Source of the DNA: a virus
Strand: one strand, 5' to 3'
DNA length: 56,810 nucleotides
IMG/VR virus record: IMGVR_UViG_3300013093_000003
Span: 1 to 56,810 of that record
Under the pieces are notes generated by a model. It was not told the DNA's origin and ran no database searches. It saw only the letters and a list, made by a program, of their open reading frames with translations. Positions 21,235-31,398 of the stretch are shown here, one piece after another (the stretch's first letter is position 1; every line of letters starts with the position of its first letter). Position numbers and translations under genes: made by a program.

Positions 21235-23785
21235 AGACCCGCAACTTTCGCAGAAAGCTTCGGAACAACTGGGCTTACCGCCCGGCTTCAAAGCCTATTC
21301 GCCTTTTCCGTTTTCGGGCATGAACACGCAATCGTCGTCTATTGCAATGGCCGACAACGAGTTCGCTTACATCGAGAATTTCGTGAAGCTGGGCGACGGC
21401 AAATTGCGCACGCTTTGGGACGTCGGGACTTCGGCCTACACGGCGCCAACAGGCTTGACCATAGTTTATTATATGTTCTACACGCTGGGGTCGAGCTACT
21501 ATTGCGCAATATTTCTGTCTGACGGGTCGGCTGTCCAGCTCAACATGACGACTGCCGCGCAGTTATCTATCGCGCCCGCGGGCACGTTCTATCAGTCCGC
21601 CACAGGCTACGTTCCCTACGCGAAACAGTGGGGCTCAACCTATCTCCTTATCTCCAACCGCAACACCCAAAACGATTATTGGGTGTGGGACGGAGCTCTG
21701 CTTTACGGGGCGGGCACAATAGGGCCAAACTCCGCGGTGCTGACGTCAAGCGGGTTTAACTATACGTCCGCGCCCGGTGTCATCGCGGTTGGCGGCAGCG
21801 GAACAGGAATACTTGTTCAAGCGGCGGTCAGCGGCGGGTCGGTCGTTCAACTTCAAATATTAAACCCCGGCACAGGATACTTGCCGGGCGATGTGGTGCA
21901 GCTCTTGTTCACAGGCGGCAGCACGGCATCGAGCGCTGTTCTAGTGGCCCGTCTTGCAGCAGGAACAGTCGCAGGCGTGTCAATCTCATCGGGCGGAACG
22001 GGCTATTCAGCGTCTTTTGCAGTTACGTTCACGGGCGGCGGGGGCACAGGAGCGGCGGCAACTGCGACAGCGGTCAGCGGTGTGGTAACAAACGTCACAA
22101 TCACGAATGCGGGGTCTGGCTACACTTCGGCACCCTCTGTAAGCTTTTCGCTCGGCGGCGGAACAGGCGCTGTCGGCGTGGCGTCCCTTGCGCCGACAGG
22201 CGTCGGTTCTGTTACGGTTACGAACGGCGGCAGCGGGTTTACGTCGGTTCCTTTGCTTTCAGTGTCGGGTGGCGGCGGGTCTGGCGCAACCGCGATTGCC
22301 GTTCTAACGCCGACATCTATCGCAACGGTCAATTTGACGGCGGGCGGTTCGAACTACACTTCGGCACCGACAATAAGTTTCACGGGCGGGAACTCGTCGA
22401 ACACAGGCGGCGGCGCAACGGCAACTGCGGTAATGGCGGGCAACTCGGTTGCGGCCATTACGCTTACCAATGCAGGCTCCGGCATAACAGCGCCAGTGCA
22501 AGCGGTGTTCAGCGGAGGCGGCGGCTCTGGCGCTGGGGCAACTATCATCTTTGTTCCGACGTCTATCGCGTCCGTCACGGTGTCCAGCACAGGCCAATAC
22601 TACGTCAATGCGCCCAGCGTGACCGTTCAACCCGGCGCAAGTCCTGCCGCCTCTGCTACGTTGTCGCTTATGCCTTACGGGGTGTCGGGCTCCGCGATGG
22701 AAACTTTCTTGTCCCGAGTCTGGTTGGTCAACCCCGCAACGCAACAGTATTCCACAATCCCAGCAGGTAATTTATATTCGGTCAGCGCGCCGGGGTCTGT
22801 TACAGACTTTGCAACATCCGACGGCGGCGTGCAGGGGCTTAACACCGACGCGTTCTTGCAAACAAAATACGTCAATGTCCGGCAATCGAGCGGCTACCTT
22901 TATTTCTTCGGAGATGGTTCGGTCAGCGTGGTTTCGAACGTTACGTCTGCGGGGTCGCCCGTCACGACCACGTATAACTATCAGAACGTAGACCCGCAAA
23001 TCGGGTTGTCGTTCCGCGATTCATTACAGGATTTTGGCCGTTCGACAATCTTGATGAACGAAACCGGTGTTTACGGTCTTTACGGCGGAGCGGTCACGAA
23101 AATATCGGCCAAGATGGACGCCGTGTTCGACAATGCCGTTTTCCCAGTCAACGGCGGGATAACGCCGTCGGCTGCGATCGCCACGGTTCACGAAGTCAAA
23201 CACTACTTTAGTCTTATGACGATCGTAGACCCCGACACGAACGTGTCTAGAAATGTCATGGTGGCGTGGAATGAAAAAGATTGGACAATCGCGTCGCAAA
23301 GCGTGTCGTTTACGGCCATAGCCACGCAGAAAATCGGCAGTCAATATCTGGCTTGGGGGACAGACGGGTCAAAGCTCTACCCGATGTTCAACACACCCTC
23401 GTCAAATCTGACGAAGCGCTTAGACACAAAAATCTACGGCACTGATCGAATGTTTATCCAAAAGCAGGCGTTGTCTACGTGGATGCAAGCGCAAGACAAT
23501 TCTCCGAACCAGTCAGGGGTTAGCGGAACGCTCTCGCTGGCAGTGTCCGGCATTGCCACTTTGACCAACCAGAACGCCCCAGCCTTGACAAATGGCGTGT
23601 ATTACACGTTTAATGTGCAGCCAAGTTTTCAGGCTCCTTCGTCGTTCTGGCCATTGTGGGGAACGTCAATGGGCGGTATCTATTTCGGTGCTGCCGGTAT
23701 CCGCATGTCGTCCAATTCACCGGATTTCACTTTAGGCAATCTCGTCATAGGCTACACAGACGTAGCAGCATATTACGGGCAATAG
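21227..23785 (+). CDS. Large tail protein with GxGYxSAP beta repeats
   Basis: 852 residues from the ATG at 21227 (a GTG at 21218 is possible). The N-terminal domain (1-165) has AYIENFVKLGDGKLRTLWD, typical of tail tubular protein B/stabilisation proteins. Residues about 165-485 carry at least seven degenerate repeats such as GTGYLPGDVV, GSGYTSAPSV, GSGFTSVPLL and GSNYTSAPTI with GGGGTGA linkers. The C-terminal third resumes a globular tail-protein pattern (ETFLSRVWLVNP, GDGSVSVVSN). It looks like a tail tube/stabilisation protein with an inserted repeat domain. Confidence 0.65.
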   Translation: MARDPQLSQKASEQLGLPPGFKAYSPFPFSGMNTQSSSIAMADNEFAYIENFVKLGDGKLRTLWDVGTSAYTAPTGLTIVYYMFYTLGSSYYCAIFLSDGSAVQLNMTTAAQLSIAPAGTFYQSATGYVPYAKQWGSTYLLISNRNTQNDYWVWDGALLYGAGTIGPNSAVLTSSGFNYTSAPGVIAVGGSGTGILVQAAVSGGSVVQLQILNPGTGYLPGDVVQLLFTGGSTASSAVLVARLAAGTVAGVSISSGGTGYSASFAVTFTGGGGTGAAATATAVSGVVTNVTITNAGSGYTSAPSVSFSLGGGTGAVGVASLAPTGVGSVTVTNGGSGFTSVPLLSVSGGGGSGATAIAVLTPTSIATVNLTAGGSNYTSAPTISFTGGNSSNTGGGATATAVMAGNSVAAITLTNAGSGITAPVQAVFSGGGGSGAGATIIFVPTSIASVTVSSTGQYYVNAPSVTVQPGASPAASATLSLMPYGVSGSAMETFLSRVWLVNPATQQYSTIPAGNLYSVSAPGSVTDFATSDGGVQGLNTDAFLQTKYVNVRQSSGYLYFFGDGSVSVVSNVTSAGSPVTTTYNYQNVDPQIGLSFRDSLQDFGRSTILMNETGVYGLYGGAVTKISAKMDAVFDNAVFPVNGGITPSAAIATVHEVKHYFSLMTIVDPDTNVSRNVMVAWNEKDWTIASQSVSFTAIATQKIGSQYLAWGTDGSKLYPMFNTPSSNLTKRLDTKIYGTDRMFIQKQALSTWMQAQDNSPNQSGVSGTLSLAVSGIATLTNQNAPALTNGVYYTFNVQPSFQAPSSFWPLWGTSMGGIYFGAAGIRMSSNSPDFTLGNLVIGYTDVAAYYGQ

Positions 23786-23794
23786 GAGTAAAAC

Positions 23795-24001
23795 ATGGCC
23801 AAGAAAACACCAAACCAACCGAAACTCGATTTCGAAAAGCTTATTCAGGCGGGTGAACATCCTGCCGGTTTCACGTCGCAGACGGTCAACGGCACCGCAC
23901 ATTATAAGGGCGGCGGCTGGAATAAGCAGTGGAACTGGGACGAGGGCGCACCACAGGTCGAACAAAAAGGCGCGTGGAACGGCAACCGGACAGGTGAGTG
24001 A
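23795..24001 (+). CDS. Hypothetical small protein (68 aa)
   Basis: ATG 9 bp after the large tail gene, with AGGAGTAAAAC upstream. C-terminal half is Trp/Gly-rich (GGGWNKQWNWDEGAP). Stop overlaps the next start. Not recognised. Confidence 0.55.
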   Translation: MAKKTPNQPKLDFEKLIQAGEHPAGFTSQTVNGTAHYKGGGWNKQWNWDEGAPQVEQKGAWNGNRTGE

Positions 24002-24333
24002 TGCTGCCTGCGCTGGAAAATATCCCGCACACACCTGAAGATTGGAACCGTTTCGCGTTCGATCACCGCGACAGCCACAACCGGATTCGTGCCGGCATAC
24101 TGAAAAAGTATAATGTGGCTTTGAACGACTATCCGATAGACCCGATAAACCCAGACAGCATAAACAACTTTCTGGAATATAATTCGCAGCTTCACGGCGA
24201 CATGAACGGCGTCTTGAAGCTGCAAAGTTCCGATCTTCAGGACATTAACTTGCAAGACGAAAAGCAGTTAGCGTCATGGATACGGCTCCACTATTTAGAA
24301 CACTATTACGCCGAATCGGCTCTAGGAGTTTAG
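24001..24333 (+). CDS. Hypothetical virion-region protein (110 aa)
   Basis: Start ATG overlaps the previous stop. The segment DWNRFAFDHRDSHNRIRAGI followed by LNDYPIDPINPDSINNFLEY resembles a small family of proteins found just before the ejection proteins in podoviruses. No activity assigned. Confidence 0.6.
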   Translation: MLPALENIPHTPEDWNRFAFDHRDSHNRIRAGILKKYNVALNDYPIDPINPDSINNFLEYNSQLHGDMNGVLKLQSSDLQDINLQDEKQLASWIRLHYLEHYYAESALGV

Positions 24334-24792
24334 ATGACGAAATTCAGTGTCGAGCCTTACACAAAGGCCATCGCGGATGCAAAGACAATGCTTATGGAGC
24401 ATTGGCAAGAACTTGCCGTCCATAAAGACATTCCCTTAGACCCCGATTTCGGGTTCTACGAAACAGCGGAGCGTATCGGCATCTTGACCGTTATCACGGC
24501 GCGAGACGACGCGACGAACGCTCTGATTGGCTACGCCGCTTTCATTGTAAGGCCGGGGCATATTCATTATAAGCGCCACAAATGGGCGATCAATGATATT
24601 GTCTGGGTGCACCCGAAACATCGAAATGCTGGCGTGGGCAAGTCTTTTGTTACATACTGGGATAACGAACTGAAAAACGCCGGTGTCGATGTGGTTCACA
24701 TCGGCACCAAAACGTCCAATCCGGCTCTGGCTTTCCTCCTTGGGGCTTGTGGCTACGCCAAGACTGGCGAAAACTACGAAAAGAGGCTCTGA
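24334..24792 (+). CDS. GNAT-family N-acetyltransferase
   Basis: 152 residues. Motif A of GNAT enzymes is visible as DIVWVHPKHRNAGVGKSFV (about 88-106), where R/N-x-G-V-G binds the acetyl-CoA pyrophosphate, and the C-terminus NPALAFLLGACGYAKTGE matches motif B. Encoded within the virion operon between tail and ejection genes and overlapping the next start. GNAT genes at this location recur in podoviruses. The substrate is unknown. Confidence 0.8.
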   Translation: MTKFSVEPYTKAIADAKTMLMEHWQELAVHKDIPLDPDFGFYETAERIGILTVITARDDATNALIGYAAFIVRPGHIHYKRHKWAINDIVWVHPKHRNAGVGKSFVTYWDNELKNAGVDVVHIGTKTSNPALAFLLGACGYAKTGENYEKRL

Positions 24793-25913
24793 TGGGTATC
24801 GAAGCAGCAATCGCCGCAATCGGCAGCGAACTGTCCGCTGGTGCGGCTGGTGTCGGGTCAGCATTGACCGCTGGTGCGGCTGACGTTGGGTCGGCTCTTG
24901 GGTTGAGCGGGGCTGCGGCGGGTGCTGATGCAGCCGCAGCAGGGACGGGTCTTGGCGTTGCCAGCGGCGGCGTGGACGCAGCAGGGGCTTTGACGGCAAC
25001 GGGTGCAGCCGACGCCGCAGCGGGTTTGGGCGCTTCGGCGCTTGGGGCTGATGCGCTCGGCACAGGCGCGAGCGCAGCGGGAACCGCCGCTGGCACCTTG
25101 GGGGCTACAGCCGCTCCCGCCGCTTCGGCTTTGACGGGCGGCGCAGCCACAGGCGCGACTTCAGCTTTGACAGGGGCGGCGGGTTCTGCGGCAGCGGGCG
25201 TTGCTCCAGCCGCAGCGTCGGCAGGCGGCGCGGCAGCAGGTGACATTGCGGGGTCTCTTGCGGGTGTCGATGCAGCAGGCGGCGCGGGTGCAGCCGCTCT
25301 CCCGACAGCGGGAACACTGGGGGCTTCGGGCGCTCCGTTGGCCTTGGCTGGCGCATCTGGTGTTCCTGCCGCTACGGTTCCTGCGGCGACGAGCTTAGGT
25401 TCGCAACTTAGCAGCCTCGGCGCGGATTTAATGACTCCTAAAATGCTTTTATCAGGTGCAGGTCTTGCCGCTAGCGCATTGTCAGGAAGTAAAAAACCCG
25501 CCGATTACGCGCAACTTCAGGCTTTAGCCGCGCAAGATCAGGCGCAAGGCACGCAATTACAAAGCTATTTGACTTCAGGCACTTTGCCGCCCGGCGTATC
25601 CGCAGGCTTACAATCCGCACATGACAGCGCTGCCGCAACAATTCGTTCGCAATATGCGTCTCGCGGGCAGAGCGGGTCAAGCGCCGAGGCACAAGACTTG
25701 GCAAACTTGGCCAGCACAACGGTTTCGCAAGGCGCAAACATTGCGTCAAATCTGTTGTCGCAAGGCATTCAGGAAAGCAATCTGGCGAGTGGCATCTACG
25801 AGAATTTGATGAAGACGTCTATATCGCAAGACGAAGCTCTATCCAACTCTATTGCAGGGTTTGCGGGCGCACTTGCGGGACAACCCGCAAAGACCCCGAC
25901 AACTTCCGCGTAA
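24792..25913 (+). CDS. Ejection (internal virion) protein, Ala/Gly-rich
   Basis: 373 residues from the ATG overlapping the GNAT stop; an upstream in-frame start is unlikely. The N-terminal two thirds is extremely Ala/Gly-rich; the C-terminal 120 residues are a Gln/Ser/Ala helical domain (DSAAATIRSQYASRGQSG and SQGIQESNLASGIYE) that is characteristic of small podovirus ejection proteins of the T7 gp14/P22 gp7 type. It probably inserts in the host outer membrane during DNA entry. Inferred from pattern and order. Confidence 0.65.
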   Translation: MGIEAAIAAIGSELSAGAAGVGSALTAGAADVGSALGLSGAAAGADAAAAGTGLGVASGGVDAAGALTATGAADAAAGLGASALGADALGTGASAAGTAAGTLGATAAPAASALTGGAATGATSALTGAAGSAAAGVAPAAASAGGAAAGDIAGSLAGVDAAGGAGAAALPTAGTLGASGAPLALAGASGVPAATVPAATSLGSQLSSLGADLMTPKMLLSGAGLAASALSGSKKPADYAQLQALAAQDQAQGTQLQSYLTSGTLPPGVSAGLQSAHDSAAATIRSQYASRGQSGSSAEAQDLANLASTTVSQGANIASNLLSQGIQESNLASGIYENLMKTSISQDEALSNSIAGFAGALAGQPAKTPTTSA

Positions 25914-25925
25914 GGCAGAAACACA

Positions 25926-27665
25926 ATGGCCGACTTACTTCCTTTCAGCGCTCCGACAGACTGGACGGCTTCAACCGCAATAGCGCCGAAGTCCGGCCCC
26001 GTTGCTAAACCGGCTGCGCCTGCCGCGCCGAAAGAAGCGGCAAAGCCTGCCCCAGCGCCAACACCGCCACCACCTCCGGCTGCGCCACAAGCGCCTGCCG
26101 CGCCGTCGGCGTCTATGGAAGCCGCAAAGAAAGTGGACGCGCTCGAAAAGGATTCGATGAAGCTTAACGCGCCTACGCTGCATTTGCCGCCGAAGCCCGA
26201 ACCTAAAATGACGTCGCCGCAAGAGATGTGGGGCTCTACCGCGATGATCTTTGCGGGCTTGGCGGGTCTTATGACACGTAGGCCAATGGTCACGGCTATG
26301 AACGCTGCAACTGCCGCGATCAACGGGTTCAAAGCCAAAGACCAAGCCGCGACCGACCAAGCAATGAAGGTCTGGGAAACCGAGACCAAAAACGCGATAG
26401 AACTGTCGAAATTTCAGCGGGAAGCTTACGATACCGCTCTGGCTGGCGTCCGCCACCGCGAGGATTTGGCCATCCGCACAGGCGATCTTCAAGAGCGGGA
26501 AGCAACGGCTAAAGTGGCCGCGCTAGCCGCCGCCATGAAAGACCCGATGATGTCGGAAGCTATAAAAAAGGGGCCGGACGAAGCTGTTAAATTGCAAAAG
26601 ATGAGAGAAGACGTCGAGCAAAAAAACATTGACGCCAAAAATTCTATGAACAAATACTTCTTGGTGCACCAAGCTACAGAAGCATTGAAAGACGACCCTG
26701 AATGGGGCAGCTTAACAAAACTTCAGCAGCTTGATAAAACCCTAGAAATTGAAGAAAAAATCATGGGGTCGTCGAGACACATAAGCGCTTTCGAATCTCC
26801 GCAACAACAAAACGCCCTTTACAAAGCGCTGGTTGAAGGCGTTGAACCCCCTGCAACATCAGGGCCGATGATGCGCGACCCTAACTATCGAAAAGTTCTC
26901 ACGCGCGCACAAGAGAACCCGAACTACGACCCGAATAAATTCCTCAACACAAAGATCATGGAGAAGAATTTAGAATCTGGTGCAGACGGTAAGACGTTGC
27001 TCGCTATCGACACGGCCAACAACCATTTGAACGCCATGGAGACATTGGTCGATAACATACCCACGAACAGCGATATAACGACCAAAAACGCACTAGCCGT
27101 TCGTTATGCTAAAGAGTTTGGACTTGTTGGCGTTACGGATTTCGAATCGTTTTCTCAGCTTGTGGCGGGCGAAGTTGTCAAAGCCATGACAGGCGGCGAA
27201 GGTGGCGGCCAAACTGAACGGCAAGAAACAGCAGGTCGGTTTAGTCCAAGCCTCAGCCACGAAGTGCTAAAATCTAACATCTCAGCCTACCGTGTAGGTA
27301 TGGGCGGTAAAGCAGAGCCCCTATACAATAAATATAGCGGCCAAGTTCCAGATAAATTCCGCGATAAGTATTTTACACCTGAAGTTATGGCTTACGTGAA
27401 AGCGGAGAAAGACGCGAAAGATAAACAGAAAGTGGAAAAAGAAGCTAAAGCGCATCCGGAAAAAGCAACAACTCCGAGCGCCGCGTCATTGGCCGTTTCA
27501 CCAAAGACTGAAACCGCCAAGCCGGAGCCTGCTAAAACCGAAGCGGTTCCTGCGGGCGCTACGCCTTACAGCCTTAAAAACCCTGACGGGTCTACGAAAC
27601 AAGTGTATGTTGTCGGTAAGAAGATTTTTAATATGGACGGAACACCTTACACGAAAGCCCCGTAA
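25926..27665 (+). CDS. Ejection (internal virion) protein
   Basis: 579 residues. A Pro/Ala-rich N-terminus (about 25-65) leads to a mostly helical body with a single possible membrane-associating stretch (MWGSTAMIFAGLAGLM, about 98-113) and long charged helices. The C-terminus is a Lys/Pro/Ala linker ending in a small domain, YSLKNPDGSTKQVYVVGKK. It is the middle of three consecutive ejection-type proteins and its stop adjoins the next ATG. Confidence 0.65.
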   Translation: MADLLPFSAPTDWTASTAIAPKSGPVAKPAAPAAPKEAAKPAPAPTPPPPPAAPQAPAAPSASMEAAKKVDALEKDSMKLNAPTLHLPPKPEPKMTSPQEMWGSTAMIFAGLAGLMTRRPMVTAMNAATAAINGFKAKDQAATDQAMKVWETETKNAIELSKFQREAYDTALAGVRHREDLAIRTGDLQEREATAKVAALAAAMKDPMMSEAIKKGPDEAVKLQKMREDVEQKNIDAKNSMNKYFLVHQATEALKDDPEWGSLTKLQQLDKTLEIEEKIMGSSRHISAFESPQQQNALYKALVEGVEPPATSGPMMRDPNYRKVLTRAQENPNYDPNKFLNTKIMEKNLESGADGKTLLAIDTANNHLNAMETLVDNIPTNSDITTKNALAVRYAKEFGLVGVTDFESFSQLVAGEVVKAMTGGEGGGQTERQETAGRFSPSLSHEVLKSNISAYRVGMGGKAEPLYNKYSGQVPDKFRDKYFTPEVMAYVKAEKDAKDKQKVEKEAKAHPEKATTPSAASLAVSPKTETAKPEPAKTEAVPAGATPYSLKNPDGSTKQVYVVGKKIFNMDGTPYTKAP

Positions 27666-30600
27666 ATGAGTGACGCGACAACTACGGACGACACAGACGC
27701 CAAGAAGGCCGAAACCAAGGCCGACAAGCCAGAACCGAAGACTTTGGTGCCTGCGCCGTCCGTTATGGACGTCGTGCTCGCGCCGAAGAAAGCTGCACCG
27801 TGGGCGCCTGAAACACCCGCTGGCCCCGTCATCACGTCGGCCTATTCGCCGCTTGCTGCGCATACGCCGCAACCCAAGCCAGCAGGGCCGGTTCAGACAG
27901 ACTATTATAAATCGCTGAAATCCGCAGAAAGCGGCAACAATCCGTTTGCTAACTCTGGCGTTGCTAAGGGGCTTTACCAGTTCACGCCGCAAACGTGGAA
28001 CGGTGTCGCGGCTTCGCATCCCGAACTTGGGTTGCGCCCCGAAGATATTATGAATCCTGAAAAGCAGGAAATGGCTATCCGTGCGTTCACAGCCGACAAC
28101 GCGAAGATATTGACCAATCATAAGCTAGAGCCAACACCGGCCAATCTTCGCATGATGCACTTCTTGGGTGCGGGGGCTGGGCCTAAATTTCTCGATGCTG
28201 TTCGCAGCACGCCGGAAGCAAGCGCCGTCTCGCTGTTCCCGAAAGAAGCACAATACAACCACAACGTCTTTTTCAACAAGGACGGGTCGCCGCGCACAGT
28301 CGCGCAAGTCTATTCGTTGCAGACGAAAAACTTTGGCGGAACGCAAGTCGATATGTCGATGCCTGCTCAACAGGCACAGCAAGCGCAACAGGAAGCAGCG
28401 ATCGACCCAGACATTCTGTCGCAATTGCCTGAAGGCGCAAAGCTGGAGGCTGTCAGCCCCGCTAAAGCTCCTGCTCAAGCTATTGACCCTGATATTCTGG
28501 CGCAACTTCCAGAAGGTGCAACGCTCGACCCTGTTAAAGCGGGCTTAGAGAGCGCGGACAAGTTCAAGGGCAGCGGTGCTCCGCTCGGCGCAGCTGCAGC
28601 GGACGTGTCAAAACTCGGCGTTCCTGCACAAGCGCCGACACCAGAACCTTCTTTCGCCGGAGAGATTCCAGCAGATTCGCCGGAAGAATACGCCGCACGT
28701 GTGAAACGGGAAGGCGAGTTCTATATTGAAACCGCGAAGGGCGTCGGAGCCGGTGTCGGGGAAGTCGGCACGGGGCTTGCGGAGATGCTTCCGAACGATA
28801 TGGGCGGCGCGAAAGCGGCGGAAGCGACTCGCTATCTTCAAACGGTCGGAAACCCGCTTGGCCGCGCTATCGGGCAAACACTGCCTTGGTTGATGGGTGC
28901 AGGAGAGATAGCGGGCGCGGAAGAATTAGGGTTAGGCGCTAAAACTTTGCTTGGCATGGGCGAAGGCGGGCTCGCGGGCGCATCGGAAGCAACCGGAAAA
29001 GAGTCGGGCACAGAACGCGCCGCTGAGAAAGCCGAAGCTGCGGGTATCGGTGCGGGGCTTGGCGCTATTCCGGGCGTGGGCGAAGTTGCGTGGAGCGGAC
29101 TTAAAGGTGCAGGCAACAAGCTGAACGCATTCCTTGGCGGCGCAAAGTCAGCCTCGGAAACCGCACGATCAACTATCCTTACCGAGAGCGAAAAGGCCAT
29201 TGCCGCTGCGGAAAAGACCGCCGCAGAAAAAGGCGCCGAAATATCGAAAGGCGAAAAGGCTCTTGCCGCGCATAACGAGGAACTGGGGCGCATTGAAAAA
29301 GCGCAACAGCAAATTGCCGAGCGCGATCAGGTGCGCGAGACAGGCGCAATTATCGGCAGAGACCCGATGACAGGAAAACCGATATACGGCCCGCGCAGCA
29401 CCGCGCAAGCGCCTGATCTGGCCAAGGTCGCGGAGACGCGCGCCGCCGTGTCGGAACGGATGCGCGATTCCGTGCGCGATGCCGAACGGCACGCAGAGGC
29501 GGCTGGCCTTGCCAAGAAAGACGCCGCCGATTTTGCCGTATCGGAACAGCAAAAGATCGTAGACGCGGATGAAGCCGCACAAAAGCTGAAAGCCGAGCAC
29601 GCCGCAAACCCAACGATGTCGTCTGAAGAACTGGGCGATAAAGTGCAGAACGCTGCAAATGAAATTTACGAAAAGCACGCCAACATTCGCCGGAAGAATG
29701 CGGGGTTCAAAGAGGCTATCGAGAAATCGGGATCTGCTCCGAATGTGAACACCAGCTCGGCTTTGGCCTACATCAATCGCATTTTGCCCGACCAAGGCAA
29801 CAATACGACGATTGCCATTTTGCGCTCCATAGCCGAAAAGCTGAAGACTGCTACGAAAGTAGCAGAAGGCGCGGAACCAGAGTTCGTCGAAGGCGTGAAC
29901 TTGGCCAAAGCCGACTCTATTCGAAAAGACGTGTCGTCGGCTGTGCGGTCTAAGATGATGGCTATGGAAGGCGCTAATCCCGCGCCGGTTCCAGCCGAAG
30001 CCGCGCATCACTTGGGCGAAGTTTACAAGCGCTTGCTGAAATCCATAGGCGACGAATCAAAGCCGTATATGGAAGCCATGCAGCGCTACAGAGAATTGTC
30101 ACGGCCTCTTGATGTGTTCGAGCGTAAAGGCGCTTTGAAATCTGTAATTGCAGATGACAGCTTGTCGGGCGATTTCGCAATGGGGAAATCCGCCGTCGTT
30201 GTTAAACTGCTCAACAGCGCCAAGCAAGGCCAGCCTGCTATTCAAAGACTGGTTTCGGAAAACCCAGAGTTGAAAGATTCGCTGCGTATGTATTTCAGCC
30301 GCGAACTATTCGGCTTTGATACCGCTGCGGCTCCGTCTGTCGGAAAGATGGAGACGTTTTTAAAAAACAACGAGAACGCGCTGCACCAGTCCGGCTTATG
30401 GGATGAGTTCTCGTCAATGAAGCGCGCGCGTGAATCCGCCGAGCAAGCCGTGTCACGCGCCAAAGAAAACGCGAAGATAGCGGCTTCCGCCGAGAAAGAA
30501 GCGTCCTCCGCCGAAAAGCAAGCGTTGGCCGAAGTCGAAAAAACACGGAAGCTGTCGGCTGAAGCGCGCGCCCGCGAAGAAGCCATTGCGCCCCGCGAGC

Positions 30601-31064
30601 AGGACAAGCTTGCAGCAAAGCAGGAAAAGGTTGAGAAGCCCTCCGACGTTGCCGCCGCCGAAAAGGCAAAAGCAGCGGAAGAAAAATTGGCAGCCCAGAA
30701 GAAAGAGGCAACCGGAAAAGCTAAAGAAACTGAATCGTCCATAGGCAAGATGGCCACTGAAAAGGCCAAAGCCGAAAAAACTGCGAGAGAGTTTGGCACA
30801 TTCAAAACCGTAATTGAAAACCCTAAACTGACAACTTCCCGCCAAGTATCGACAGAAGGTTTGAAATTTGCGGAGCGGATGCGAAACAGCGACCTGATAA
30901 CCGAAGAACAGTTTAAGACCATGACGGACAAATTGGGCGAGCTGGAAAAATTAAATATGGACGCTGACCAAGCCAGAAAATATGCGCTCTGGGCAATTCA
31001 AATTGGCCTCGGCGGCGTATCCGCAACTTGGCTATATCGCGTCACCAACCCGTCAGGACATTAA
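27666..31064 (+). CDS. Large ejection protein with lytic transglycosylase domain
   Basis: 1132 residues. Residues about 78-220 form an SLT-type lysozyme-like domain: catalytic Glu88 in SAESGNN, then GVAKGLYQFTPQTWNGVA. Two copies of IDPDIL(S/A)QLPEGA follow at 246 and 273. A glycine/alanine-rich hydrophobic region (about 360-480) and a very long Lys/Glu/Ala coiled-coil region (about 500-1050) come next, with a short membrane-like C-terminus (YALWAIQIGLGGVSATWLY). It likely digests peptidoglycan and forms the entry channel, like T7 gp16. Largest gene in the genome. Confidence 0.8.
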   Translation: MSDATTTDDTDAKKAETKADKPEPKTLVPAPSVMDVVLAPKKAAPWAPETPAGPVITSAYSPLAAHTPQPKPAGPVQTDYYKSLKSAESGNNPFANSGVAKGLYQFTPQTWNGVAASHPELGLRPEDIMNPEKQEMAIRAFTADNAKILTNHKLEPTPANLRMMHFLGAGAGPKFLDAVRSTPEASAVSLFPKEAQYNHNVFFNKDGSPRTVAQVYSLQTKNFGGTQVDMSMPAQQAQQAQQEAAIDPDILSQLPEGAKLEAVSPAKAPAQAIDPDILAQLPEGATLDPVKAGLESADKFKGSGAPLGAAAADVSKLGVPAQAPTPEPSFAGEIPADSPEEYAARVKREGEFYIETAKGVGAGVGEVGTGLAEMLPNDMGGAKAAEATRYLQTVGNPLGRAIGQTLPWLMGAGEIAGAEELGLGAKTLLGMGEGGLAGASEATGKESGTERAAEKAEAAGIGAGLGAIPGVGEVAWSGLKGAGNKLNAFLGGAKSASETARSTILTESEKAIAAAEKTAAEKGAEISKGEKALAAHNEELGRIEKAQQQIAERDQVRETGAIIGRDPMTGKPIYGPRSTAQAPDLAKVAETRAAVSERMRDSVRDAERHAEAAGLAKKDAADFAVSEQQKIVDADEAAQKLKAEHAANPTMSSEELGDKVQNAANEIYEKHANIRRKNAGFKEAIEKSGSAPNVNTSSALAYINRILPDQGNNTTIAILRSIAEKLKTATKVAEGAEPEFVEGVNLAKADSIRKDVSSAVRSKMMAMEGANPAPVPAEAAHHLGEVYKRLLKSIGDESKPYMEAMQRYRELSRPLDVFERKGALKSVIADDSLSGDFAMGKSAVVVKLLNSAKQGQPAIQRLVSENPELKDSLRMYFSRELFGFDTAAAPSVGKMETFLKNNENALHQSGLWDEFSSMKRARESAEQAVSRAKENAKIAASAEKEASSAEKQALAEVEKTRKLSAEARAREEAIAPREQDKLAAKQEKVEKPSDVAAAEKAKAAEEKLAAQKKEATGKAKETESSIGKMATEKAKAEKTAREFGTFKTVIENPKLTTSRQVSTEGLKFAERMRNSDLITEEQFKTMTDKLGELEKLNMDADQARKYALWAIQIGLGGVSATWLYRVTNPSGH

Positions 31065-31065
31065 A

Positions 31066-31398
31066 ATGAGTTCTAAGATCACTCTTATTGAGTCGCTCGA
31101 TTTAGCCGCCGCGCATCTATTGGCGAGAGCGCAGTCGTGTGATAAGGTCACGGAAGACGGCAAGATTGAAAAAGTCACGTTGGCAGAGCAGGTTAAAGCA
31201 TTTGAAGCGGTCGTCGATTATGCTAAAACCCGCAAAGAGTTAGCGCCGCCAGAGAAGAAGGAATCCCAATTTGACAAACTCAAGCGAGACTTCAGCGGTT
31301 CGCCGCCTAAACGTGGAAGAAATCGTCCAAAAGCCTCGCAAGATGCCGGAGACGATTCAGATTCAGGAAGTGACTTCCCGACAATCTACTCCGCTTGA
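31066..31398 (+). CDS. Hypothetical protein (110 aa)
   Basis: ATG two bases after the ejection gene. N-terminal helices (SLDLAAAHLLARAQSCDKV) and a basic, Ser/Asp-rich tail (PPKRGRNRPKASQDAGDD). The tail-end overlaps the next gene in another frame. Not recognised; a small accessory structural or packaging role is possible. Confidence 0.55.
   Translation: MSSKITLIESLDLAAAHLLARAQSCDKVTEDGKIEKVTLAEQVKAFEAVVDYAKTRKELAPPEKKESQFDKLKRDFSGSPPKRGRNRPKASQDAGDDSDSGSDFPTIYSA

Noticed and set aside
30242-30931. Minus-strand ORF of 229 codons within the ejection gene
   Set aside because: Antisense of the Lys/Glu/Ala coiled coil, giving a Ser/Phe-rich reading typical of shadows.
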